DNA of 35,243 nt from Lentisphaerota bacterium (lineage in GTDB: Bacteria; Verrucomicrobiota; Lentisphaeria; Victivallales; Victivallaceae), in the NCBI GenBank assembly GCA_015061545.1, contig SUWJ01000023.1, forward strand, positions 1 through 35,243. Direction: 5' to 3'. Numbering within the stretch: the first letter of the stretch is position 1; each line of letters opens with the position of its first letter. This document shows, piece by piece, positions 1 to 6,504 of the stretch. The notes below the pieces were generated by a model. The model made no database searches. It was not told where the DNA came from and saw only the letters and a list, made by a program, of their open reading frames with translations. Position numbers and translations under genes: made by a program.

Positions 1-2
1 GA

Positions 3-1442
3 TCATTGTTTTATTTGATTGGATTAGCTTTTGTGCCGGAACAAAATAAGTTCTCCTGGAAATTTATGATTCCACTCGGTATTGCGGTTGCACTTCATTT
101 GTTTTTATTCGGTTATGATGTTAAATTACAGATGGATATCAAGCAAAAGCGTACAGAATTATCCAGCCTTATCGGGCGTTCTCTGGAAATAGAAGATTTT
201 TGGCAGCATGATGCAAAAGGATTTTCGTCAGATAATGACCCTTTAAAAACTCTGATTGAAAAAAATCCGGAGAGTATCGGTTTTGAATATTTTACTCAAT
301 ATGATCAGCAAACAGCAAAGAAAAAACTGTTCGAACTGCAACAACAGTATCCTGATTTTATTCTGGCTCTTGAAAAATTTTTAACGCTTCCTGCACACTA
401 TATCGCACACAAAAAATCAGAAGATGGCTTGTTGGGTGGAACATCGTTGACAGAATTAAATGTTCTTCGCAATGCCTCTTGCATTTTATCGTTAAAGATA
501 GCGGCAGATCCAGAGAACAAACCAAACATACAGCGATATAACAACCAATTACAAAAACTGCGTACTTGGTCTCTGCAAAATCATTTTCTGCTTTCATATC
601 TGGTAGCAGTATCTATCGAGCAGAATAGACTCAACGCTTTGCGTTCTGTTATTATAAGGAATAAATTATATTCCAAATCAGAAATCCAACAACTCATTGG
701 AAACAGTATTGAATGGAACAAGTTTTTGCGCTTTGCGTTGGGTGATGAAGCTATCTCTTTTTATGATTATTGGATTTCTTTGCAGAATAAAGCAGTTTCT
801 TCAGATCTGTCAGCCGCAAGTATTCCCTTGATGAGCTTAAAAAGTCGTATCCCATTATTTGTGCATGTTCACTTTTTGCGGGACTATCGTTTTGCATTGG
901 ATAATTATATTGACCTATGTTCCGTTTCGGATGAACTTCCGGCACTGGAACAATACCAGCAGACTGAAGCCGATTCTCAAATATATAAACGCAATTTCTT
1001 TATTTGTTCCGGAATTCTGCTTCCCTCGATTAACGCGGTTTTCAAGCATACTGCCAAGGCTGTTGATACCCGCCAGATGACACTTCTTGCCGCCGAGGTT
1101 ATGGAGTACCGGAAACAACACGGAAAACTGCCGGAAGATCTCTCTTTTCTCCCCCAGATACCGCTGTCAAAGTTGGATCACAAACCTTTAATGTATGAGA
1201 AAACACGAGAGGGATTCCGGATTTTCAGCCACACCGATAAAGGCGAAAAGCCCAATGAAAAAGATATTGCGTATTCTTATCGGGTGTTTCTGCCGGAACA
1301 AGCGGCACTTTCCACCAGAGAACTGACCGCCATTGCGGAAAAAGAGTTACTTAAAGTTTACGGCAAACAGGTATTGAAACAGCGTTATTCATTTATTGCA
1401 CTCCTTCCGCTTTTCGGTGCGGCGTTGGCACATCCGCTCTGA
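3..1442 (+). CDS. Membrane-anchored hypothetical protein, 5' truncated by window edge
   Basis: The reading frame is open to the left edge, so the true start is probably outside the window. The first usable start inside is TTG at 6, and an ATG lies at 66. A hydrophobic stretch follows directly (MIPLGIAVALHLFLFGYDV), probably a single membrane anchor, then a long soluble, mostly helical region. Near the C-terminus the segment AAEVMEYRKQHGKLPEDLSFLPQIPLSKLDHKPLMYE-like (about 1080-1200) resembles the C-terminal motif of many large Planctomycetes/Verrucomicrobia/Lentisphaerae proteins of unknown function, in which a residue count and small pseudopilin-like tail precede the stop. I do not recognise a function. 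The last 18 codons overlap the convergent gene at 1389 and are encoded opposite its C-terminus, so the original tail may have been replaced. Base composition is AT-richer than most of the window. Confidence 0.75.
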   Translation, partial: SLFYLIGLAFVPEQNKFSWKFMIPLGIAVALHLFLFGYDVKLQMDIKQKRTELSSLIGRSLEIEDFWQHDAKGFSSDNDPLKTLIEKNPESIGFEYFTQYDQQTAKKKLFELQQQYPDFILALEKFLTLPAHYIAHKKSEDGLLGGTSLTELNVLRNASCILSLKIAADPENKPNIQRYNNQLQKLRTWSLQNHFLLSYLVAVSIEQNRLNALRSVIIRNKLYSKSEIQQLIGNSIEWNKFLRFALGDEAISFYDYWISLQNKAVSSDLSAASIPLMSLKSRIPLFVHVHFLRDYRFALDNYIDLCSVSDELPALEQYQQTEADSQIYKRNFFICSGILLPSINAVFKHTAKAVDTRQMTLLAAEVMEYRKQHGKLPEDLSFLPQIPLSKLDHKPLMYEKTREGFRIFSHTDKGEKPNEKDIAYSYRVFLPEQAALSTRELTAIAEKELLKVYGKQVLKQRYSFIALLPLFGAALAHPL

Positions 1443-1994
1443 AAATCCGCCCTCGTTTTCAAAGTCGGCTGCAAGGCGGGCAAGTTGGCGGTCAAGCAGA
1501 TAACAGGTTGTGTCAAGCAAAAGCAATGCTCCGTTAGCGACGATAACGGACTGTAACGGACAGGTACGGACTTTTACGGACATTGCAGAATCATGAAGTT
1601 TTGCCCATTGGATAAAATTTCTGAAATTTTCCATTGAGCTTATGCGGCGGCGGATAAATTCCTGAGTAAGCGGATGTTCTTTGCTCCAAACTGTTATGGC
1701 GTGCTGACGCAGATAATCTTCATAATCAAGGCGCAGCTCTTCCAACGATGCTCTTGCAACATTGGTCAACTTTAATTCGGTACGCTTGCTTGTTGCCGAA
1801 GCGACCGATCCTTCCGCAATATTCTGAACTCCGGAACGCGCTGCCTGTACCATTTGATCTGTGGTTCGGGACTTCGGAGGGATATAGAGTTCAACAAACC
1901 TTACTGTAATATCAAAGCAGAGCTGTGCCAGTTGAAAAGATTTCAGTTTGCGGTAGCCGCCGTGGTGGAATAAAAGCTTTTCTTTGTCTTCCAT
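1389..1994 (-). CDS. Four-helix-bundle protein with C-terminal suffix domain
   Basis: About 201 residues from the ATG at 1994 (MEDKEKLLFHHGGYRKL). Residues 15-132 match the four-helix-bundle family related to proteins encoded by 23S rRNA intervening sequences; diagnostic stretches are TTDQMVQAARSGVQNIAEGS and ELKLTNVARASLEELRLDYE. Residues 153-201 (ALLLLDTTCYLLDRQLARL, then FENEGGFSERMCQRR) fit what I remember as the four-helix-bundle suffix domain. The linker 138-152 is encoded by four GTCCGT hexamers spaced exactly 10 bases apart. The frame stays open upstream to a TTG at 2114 with an AAGGAG only 2 bases away, but the family normally starts near the chosen ATG, which has no clear ribosome binding site. 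A second hexamer array abuts that ATG in the leader. Biochemical function is unknown; it overlaps the convergent gene by 54 bases. Confidence 0.85.
   Translation of the reverse strand: MEDKEKLLFHHGGYRKLKSFQLAQLCFDITVRFVELYIPPKSRTTDQMVQAARSGVQNIAEGSVASATSKRTELKLTNVARASLEELRLDYEDYLRQHAITVWSKEHPLTQEFIRRRISSMENFRNFIQWAKLHDSAMSVKVRTCPLQSVIVANGALLLLDTTCYLLDRQLARLAADFENEGGFSERMCQRRTEKRKECNK
1541..1581. repeat. Phased hexamer array A (ACGGAC every 10 bases, inside CDS)
   Basis: ACGGAC starts at 1546, 1556, 1566 and 1576, exactly 10 bases apart, with four variable bases between copies. On the coding (minus) strand of the four-helix gene this reads GTCCGTNNNN repeated four times. Because the unit is not a multiple of three, gain or loss of one unit would shift the frame ahead of the suffix domain. 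Confidence 0.93.
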
Positions 1995-2030
1995 GTCAGT
2001 ATGTGTCCGTTTTTGTCCGTAAATGTCTGT
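1995..2030. repeat. Phased hexamer array B (GTCCGT every 10 bases)
   Basis: GTCAGT (1995), GTCCGT (2005), GTCCGT (2015) and GTCTGT (2025) are spaced exactly 10 bases apart. The orientation is inverted relative to array A, so the two arrays bracket the four-helix core as inverted repeats. The array ends directly against the proposed ATG at 1994, so it occupies the mRNA leader of the minus-strand gene. Confidence 0.9.
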
Positions 2031-2095
2031 ACTAATATACGCCTGATGCACAGCCTTTTCAAATCGGCAAATAATATTTTGGGAGACTTTTATTC

Positions 2096-2117
2096 GTTGT
2101 TTGCTTGTAAACAACGC
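2096..2117. other. Perfect 8-bp inverted repeat between divergent genes
   Basis: CGTTGTTT and AAACAACG are separated by six bases. The element sits at the upstream end of the open frame of the minus-strand four-helix gene and close to a plus-strand promoter candidate. It has no adjacent T-run, so it is not a clear terminator; an operator or leader hairpin is possible. Confidence 0.5.
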
Positions 2118-2133
2118 TCCTTGGCATTATTTT
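2105..2133 (+). promoter_or_regulatory. Candidate promoter for the small membrane protein gene
   Basis: TTGTAA (2105-2110), 17-base spacer, TATTTT (2128-2133), about 85 bases before the ATG at 2219. The region is AT-rich, so chance matches are likely. Confidence 0.3.
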
Positions 2134-2218
2134 ATTGTAAAAATATATTCCTTGAGAGATTTTTTGCTAATCCGGGAATGTGTGATCAGGCTCAGTGTGT
2201 GAATCAGGGCGAAACAAA

Positions 2219-2551
2219 ATGAAAAAATTGTGGATATTTGTTTTGGGGGCTGCGGCAAGCTCCACATTATTAACTGGAGCTGTTGTTGCAACGGTTTTCT
2301 GGGCGATCGTCAGCGTAATCGTAAATGGCGGTCACCCGTGGCCCTATGATAAATCTTGGCTGTTAGGCAGAATCCCTGCCGGATTTTTTATTCTTTTTGC
2401 TGCAACGGTGGTGTTTCTGTTTCGCAAGAGTCCCTTTGTGATAAATTCCCTGAAACAGTTGATATTCTATCTTGGCATGTTGTTCGGGGCTGCCGCCTTT
2501 GCCGGAGTGTTATTTTTACTGGTGACATTCGCAAAACAAATGCCACATTAG
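2219..2551 (+). CDS. Small three-helix membrane protein, unknown function
   Basis: 110 residues from the ATG at 2219, preceded by CAGGG at 2205-2209. A GTG start at 2195 in the same frame is possible but lacks a ribosome binding site. Three hydrophobic segments are visible, at about residues 5-35, 52-68 and 82-104, with a short polar loop (NGGHPWPYDKSW) after the first. The only strong charge clusters are the N-terminal MKK and an RKS between helices 2 and 3. No family is recognised. It lies between the divergent four-helix gene and hexamer arrays C and D, in the AT-rich left part of the window, and may be accessory cargo. Confidence 0.7.
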   Translation: MKKLWIFVLGAAASSTLLTGAVVATVFWAIVSVIVNGGHPWPYDKSWLLGRIPAGFFILFAATVVFLFRKSPFVINSLKQLIFYLGMLFGAAAFAGVLFLLVTFAKQMPH

Positions 2552-2560
2552 ATTTTTTTA

Positions 2561-2600
2561 ACCGGACAATTACGGACGATTACAAACGGTAACGGACGCT
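2561..2600. repeat. Phased hexamer array C (ACGGAC every 10 bases)
   Basis: CCGGAC at 2562, ACGGAC at 2572 and ACGGAC at 2592, with a degenerate copy in the register between, all on the same 10-base phase as arrays A and B. It starts 10 bases after the stop of the small membrane gene. Confidence 0.85.
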
Positions 2601-2610
2601 GATTCAGAAA

Positions 2611-2652
2611 AACTCTCCGTTTCTGTCTGTTTTAAGTCCGTTTAAGTCCGTC
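2611..2652. repeat. Phased hexamer array D (GTCCGT, inverted to array C)
   Basis: Copies of CTCCGT, GTCTGT, GTCCGT and GTCCGT run at 10-11 base spacing (TCCGT near 2616, GTCTGT 2625, GTCCGT 2636 and 2646). It is inverted relative to array C with only about 15 bases between them, so the C-D pair could fold into a hairpin of discontinuous 6-bp blocks downstream of the membrane protein gene. Confidence 0.85.
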
Positions 2653-2930
2653 TTAGCCTGATTATTCTAAAAGTCTCCAGCAGAGGTACAAAACGCCTGC
2701 AATAAAGGCAATAGCAAAAATCAGGAACAATATTTTTACCCACTACTGTCTGCCAAAGATTTTTCAAATTGCAGGAGCAAAATCATGTTTTGCCCTGTTC
2801 CTGTCCTGACGGCTGTTGCCGGCGGCAAGCCACCGGATTGCTGTGAACCGTGAAGATCCTCTTAATTGCCCCGGCGGGAACGCAGTCGAAAGTATTAGAT
2901 AAAAAAATATAGATAAAAAAACACTCAATA
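2653..2930. other. Non-coding stretch after hexamer arrays
   Basis: Apart from the remnant at 2662-2742, I see only an imperfect GC-rich hairpin near 2820-2837 (CCGGCGGC / GCCACCGG) and an A-rich tract near 2900-2920. No riboswitch or RNA family is recognised. Confidence 0.4.
2662..2742 (-). pseudogene. Possible remnant of a small hydrophobic protein
   Basis: The minus strand encodes WVKILFLIFAIAFIAGVLYL followed by CWRLLE and a stop at 2662-2664: a good single transmembrane helix with a charged tail. It is preceded in frame by a TAG (2743-2745), has no ATG or GTG start and no ribosome binding site. A second short frame from an ATG near 2787 ends just as this one begins. This looks like a frameshifted or decayed small gene, but chance cannot be excluded at this length. 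Confidence 0.25.
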
Positions 2931-2959
2931 TTGGATTTTTCCCTTTTCCGTGCTATATT
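2931..2959 (+). promoter_or_regulatory. Promoter for the class II aldolase gene
   Basis: TTGGAT (2931-2936), 17-base spacer, TATATT (2954-2959), followed about 50 bases later by AAAGG (2993-2997) and the ATG at 3007. Spacing is ideal for a sigma-70 type promoter. Confidence 0.6.
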
Positions 2960-3006
2960 ATAAGCTCATAAATCATTAAAAACACCATATCGAAAGGCTT
3001 GGTTAT

Positions 3007-4287
3007 ATGGAACTGCAATACACTCATCCGCGCAATATCCTTGTGCAAACATTAAAGACCCTTTATGATTACGGCATGACCACCACCTCCGGCGGTAATC
3101 TCTCGATCAAAGACGAAGACGGCAATATCTGGATCACCCCCGGCGGTATCGATAAAGGTTCGCTGCGCCCCGAAGATATCGTGCGGGTGGCGCCGGACGG
3201 TTCGGTACACGGTCTGCACAAACCCAGCAGCGAACTGCCGTTCCACAAGTCGGTCTATCAGCTGCGCGACGATGTCAAAGCGGTGCTGCACGCTCACAGC
3301 CCTGCCCTGGTGGCGTTCAGTCTGACCCGCCGCGTACCCGATCCGAGTCTGATCCCCAGCGCCGAACGGCTCTGCGGCAAGGTGGCTTTTGCCAAATACG
3401 AAATCCCCGGTTCGGAAGCGCTGGGCAGCATCATTGCTCAGGAATTTGCCAAGGGCAATGACTCTGTCATTATGGAAAATCACGGCGCAGTAATGGCGGG
3501 CAAAACCATCACCGAAGCCTTCGCCCGTTTTGAAGCGCTGGACTACGTTGCCCGTATTCAGATCAACGCCGCCAGCTTCAACAAAACGATCCAGCCGCTG
3601 ACCGGCAAGCTGCCCAAATGCTCCTATCCCGAATTTATCCCCGATGTCATCAGCGCCACGGAATGTGAGTTGCGCGACGAACTTGCCAATTTCCGCAGCC
3701 GTGCCTATCACCAGCGATTGCTGTTCAGCGGCAGCGCATTTCTCAGCGCCCGCCTCAGCGATCAGGATGACTTCCTGATCACGCCATCGAACTTCGACCC
3801 CATGTATCTGGATGCACCCGGGATCGTGCGGATGCGTATGGGTATGCGCGAAGCAGGCAAAAAGCCCTCCACCGCTACTCCCATCTGCCGCAATATCTTC
3901 AATAAATGTCCGTGGGTGAACTCAATCCTGATGATGCGTCCGCCTTACATCATGGCATTTGCAGTAACCAACAGCAGCATCGACAGCCGCACCATTCCTG
4001 AAAGCTACATTATGATGCGCGACGTACCGACTCTTTCCAGTCAGGAGTATTTCAACGATCCTGACGCCGTAGTCAAGGTGCTTACCCCCGCAACTCCCGT
4101 GGTGTTGATCGAAAACTGCGGCGTGCTGACTACCGGGAAAACGATCCTCGAAGCCTTCGACCGTCTGGAAGTATCGGAATTTACCGCCAAGTGTATCATC
4201 ATGGCCCAACGTCTGGGTGAACTCTCCCCCATCGACGATCAGCAGGTCAGCGATATTATTGAGGCGTTCAAGCTGCCGACCGCGTAA
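3007..4287 (+). CDS. Tandem class II aldolase/adducin-family protein, second domain degenerate
   Basis: 426 residues, about twice the usual single-domain length. Residues 1-190 form a complete class II aldolase domain (fuculose-1-phosphate aldolase / ribulose-5-phosphate 4-epimerase type): SGGN at 28-31, TPGG at 44-47, SSEL with candidate catalytic Glu75, the zinc-ligand motif HAHS (His95, His97), and ENHG with His159. Residues 220-426 repeat the fold, but the metal motif has become MRPP (310-313) and the later NHG has become ENCG (369-372), so this half should not bind zinc in the usual way. In the family, divalent metal supports cleavage or epimerisation of phosphorylated sugars. The second half may be structural, may complete an oligomer interface or may sense a ligand. 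The gene has its own promoter and terminator; the substrate cannot be assigned. Confidence 0.9.
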   Translation: MELQYTHPRNILVQTLKTLYDYGMTTTSGGNLSIKDEDGNIWITPGGIDKGSLRPEDIVRVAPDGSVHGLHKPSSELPFHKSVYQLRDDVKAVLHAHSPALVAFSLTRRVPDPSLIPSAERLCGKVAFAKYEIPGSEALGSIIAQEFAKGNDSVIMENHGAVMAGKTITEAFARFEALDYVARIQINAASFNKTIQPLTGKLPKCSYPEFIPDVISATECELRDELANFRSRAYHQRLLFSGSAFLSARLSDQDDFLITPSNFDPMYLDAPGIVRMRMGMREAGKKPSTATPICRNIFNKCPWVNSILMMRPPYIMAFAVTNSSIDSRTIPESYIMMRDVPTLSSQEYFNDPDAVVKVLTPATPVVLIENCGVLTTGKTILEAFDRLEVSEFTAKCIIMAQRLGELSPIDDQQVSDIIEAFKLPTA

Positions 4288-4313
4288 GAAATTCCGCGGC
4301 ATCAAACCCGATC

Positions 4314-4360
4314 AAACTGCTTTACGCAAGCATGAAAAAGCATGGCGTAAAGCAGTTTTT
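4314..4360 (+). terminator. Rho-independent terminator after the aldolase gene
   Basis: A 14-bp stem (4314-4327 with 4345-4358, arms AAACTGCTTTACGC and GCGTAAAGCAGTTT) is followed by a T-run to 4360. Confidence 0.9.
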
Positions 4361-4413
4361 GTATTTGCAGAGCTGACAAAACAACAAAAATCTGTTTTTT
4401 TAAGTTAAAAAAT

Positions 4414-4441
4414 TTGTAAATATCGTTTGTTCGTGTATTTT
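4414..4441 (+). promoter_or_regulatory. Candidate rpsA promoter
   Basis: TTGTAA (4414-4419), 16-base spacer, TATTTT (4436-4441), leaving a leader of roughly 85 bases before the ATG at 4532. Confidence 0.4.
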
Positions 4442-4531
4442 AAATGAATTGTTGTAACAGGATCAAGCTATTGAGAGCAGATTCTGTTTTGAGTAAAAAA
4501 GTACCAAACCAAAAAACAGAACAATCAAACA

Positions 4532-6271
4532 ATGGTAAAAAAACTCAGAACTCCGGACGTCGAAACCAGTAATTTCGTCGATTTCGCCGACATGCCCAGC
4601 ATGGAAGAACTTCTCACCGGCATCACCGCTGCCAAGAAAGAATTTGTGCCCGGCACGATTCTCGAAGGTAAAGTTGCCGAAAAACGTACCGATGGCGCTT
4701 TGATCGATATCGGTTACAAGGCAGAAGGTTTCGTTCCCGCCGCTGAATTCACCAACTGGGAAACCCTCTCCCGCGGCGACGCTGTAAGTGTCTATCTGGA
4801 AGAAAGCGAAAACGAAAACAGCATGCCTGTACTGAGCGTGCACAAAGCCAACGCCATGATGGCTTGGAACCGCATCACCAGCGAATGTGGTGAAGGTTCG
4901 ATCGTCAAGGGTCTTATGAAGCACCGCGTCAAGGGTGGTATCATCGTTGACATTCAGGGTGTTGAAGCCTTCCTGCCCGGCAGCCAGATCGACGTCGGTC
5001 AGGTCCGCAATATGGATGATTATATCGGCAACGAATACGATGTCAAGATCCTCAAGATCAACAGCGACCGCCGCAACATCGTTGTTTCCCGCCGCGAACT
5101 GCTGGAAGAAACCATGCGCGATATCCGCAGCAAACTGCTCAACGAAATGCAGGTTGGCGAACTGCGTATGGGTAAAGTCAAAAACATCGTTGATTTCGGT
5201 GCCTTCATCGATCTCGGCGGCGTGGATGGCTTGCTGCACATCACCGATATGTCCTGGGGCCGTCTTTCCCATCCCAGCGAAATGCTGCAGGTCGGTCAGG
5301 ATATCGAAGTGCTTATCCGCGATATTGATATGGTCAAAGAACGCGTCAGCTTGGGCTACAAGCAGAAGACCAACAATCCGTGGAACGAAGTCGATACCAA
5401 ATATCCCATCGGCAGCCGCGTGAGCGGTACCGTGGTGAACATTATGCCCTACGGTGCGTTCATTGAACTGGAACGCGGCGTGGAAGGTCTTGTCCATGTG
5501 ACCGAAATGTCCTGGACCAAGCGCATCACCAAGCCGACCGAAGTGGTCAGCCAGGGCGAAAATATCGAAGCCATCGTGCTGGATATCGACAAAGAAAACA
5601 AAAAGATCAGCCTCGGCTTGCGTCAGCTCGACCGCAATCCGTGGGAACTGCTGCTGGAAAAACACCCCGTTGGCAGCAAGGTCAAGGGCAAAGTCCGCAA
5701 CATGACCAGCTACGGTGCGTTTGTTGAAATCGAAGATGATATCGACGGCATGATCCACGTTTCTGATATGTCCTGGACCCGCAAGATCAACAATCCCTCC
5801 GAACTGCTCAATGCCGGTGACGAAGTGGAAGCGGTCATTCTGGATATCAATCCCGAACAGCAGCGTGTCAGTCTGGGTCTCAAGCAGCTGGAAAATGACC
5901 CGTGGGAAAACATCGAACAGCTCTACAAGATCGGCGACGTGGTCAAGGGCAAAGTTACCAAGATCACTGCGTTCGGTGCGTTTGTTGAACTGTCCAACAA
6001 GATCGATGGTCTGATCCACATCTCCCAGCTCTCCAAGGACCACGTTGAAAAGGTCAAGGACGTGCTGAACGTCAACGACGAAGTGGAAGCCCGCGTTATC
6101 AAGGTTGATCACGATGAACGCCGTATCGGTCTTTCCATCAAGGCTGTGACCGAACAGTTCAACGAAGAAGACCTGAAGGCTGCCGGCGAAGAATACGCCG
6201 CCGCTGCCGCGCTCAAGCCCGAAGACAACATGGTCAACCTTGGTGACCTCTTCGACGCCCAGAGCAAGTAA
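4532..6271 (+). CDS. rpsA: 30S ribosomal protein S1
   Basis: 579 residues with six S1 RNA-binding (OB-fold) domains at about 39-105, 121-188, 207-276, 293-364, 380-451 and 467-537. Domains 3-6 show the repeated GKVKNI..FGAFIDL...DGLLHITDMSW pattern. S1 binds mRNA leaders on the 30S subunit and helps translation start; six domains is the usual arrangement in Gram-negative-type bacteria. The ATG at 4532 has no obvious Shine-Dalgarno sequence; the leader is A-rich, as is common for rpsA, which can be self-regulated. The gene is monocistronic with its own terminator. Codon use is strongly biased toward C-ending codons, as expected for a highly expressed gene. Confidence 0.97.
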   Translation: MVKKLRTPDVETSNFVDFADMPSMEELLTGITAAKKEFVPGTILEGKVAEKRTDGALIDIGYKAEGFVPAAEFTNWETLSRGDAVSVYLEESENENSMPVLSVHKANAMMAWNRITSECGEGSIVKGLMKHRVKGGIIVDIQGVEAFLPGSQIDVGQVRNMDDYIGNEYDVKILKINSDRRNIVVSRRELLEETMRDIRSKLLNEMQVGELRMGKVKNIVDFGAFIDLGGVDGLLHITDMSWGRLSHPSEMLQVGQDIEVLIRDIDMVKERVSLGYKQKTNNPWNEVDTKYPIGSRVSGTVVNIMPYGAFIELERGVEGLVHVTEMSWTKRITKPTEVVSQGENIEAIVLDIDKENKKISLGLRQLDRNPWELLLEKHPVGSKVKGKVRNMTSYGAFVEIEDDIDGMIHVSDMSWTRKINNPSELLNAGDEVEAVILDINPEQQRVSLGLKQLENDPWENIEQLYKIGDVVKGKVTKITAFGAFVELSNKIDGLIHISQLSKDHVEKVKDVLNVNDEVEARVIKVDHDERRIGLSIKAVTEQFNEEDLKAAGEEYAAAAALKPEDNMVNLGDLFDAQSK

Positions 6272-6291
6272 GAATCACTTATTGATTCCCG

Positions 6292-6328
6292 ACTGCCCGA
6301 CTGGAACTCCAGCCGGGCAGTTTTTTTT
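6292..6328 (+). terminator. Rho-independent terminator after rpsA
   Basis: Stem 6292-6304 with 6309-6321 (arms ACTGCCCGACTGG and CCAGCCGGGCAGT, one mismatch), a four-base loop, then a run of eight T. Confidence 0.92.
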
Positions 6329-6413
6329 ATGCTCCTGCTCCATAATAATACGATTTTGTATAGAACAGATTTAAAAAAATTAAAAAAAAAATTGCCAATG
6401 CAACAAAAAAAAT

Positions 6414-6443
6414 TTGGTGTTTTCAAATATATTGTGTTAAAAT
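6414..6443 (+). promoter_or_regulatory. Promoter for the FN3/RTX-like protein gene
   Basis: TTGGTG (6414-6419), 18-base spacer, TAAAAT (6438-6443). A strong ribosome binding site AAAGGAGG (6491-6498) precedes the ATG at 6505. Confidence 0.5.
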
Positions 6444-6504
6444 AGCGTAGAAAGGCAGCGTTTCGCTTTCTGAAAGAAACAAAATCAGCAAAAGGAGGCA
6501 GATT

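Noticed and set aside
1541-2652. CRISPR array
   Set aside because: The repeat is six bases with four-base gaps, far too short, and no cas gene is present.
2790-2890. Riboswitch or structured RNA upstream of the aldolase gene
   Set aside because: Only one imperfect hairpin is visible, no known conserved core is matched, and the likely promoter lies downstream of it.
4463-6112. Long open frame antisense to rpsA
   Set aside because: It mirrors the biased codon use of rpsA; its translation is low-complexity and it lacks a start signal.
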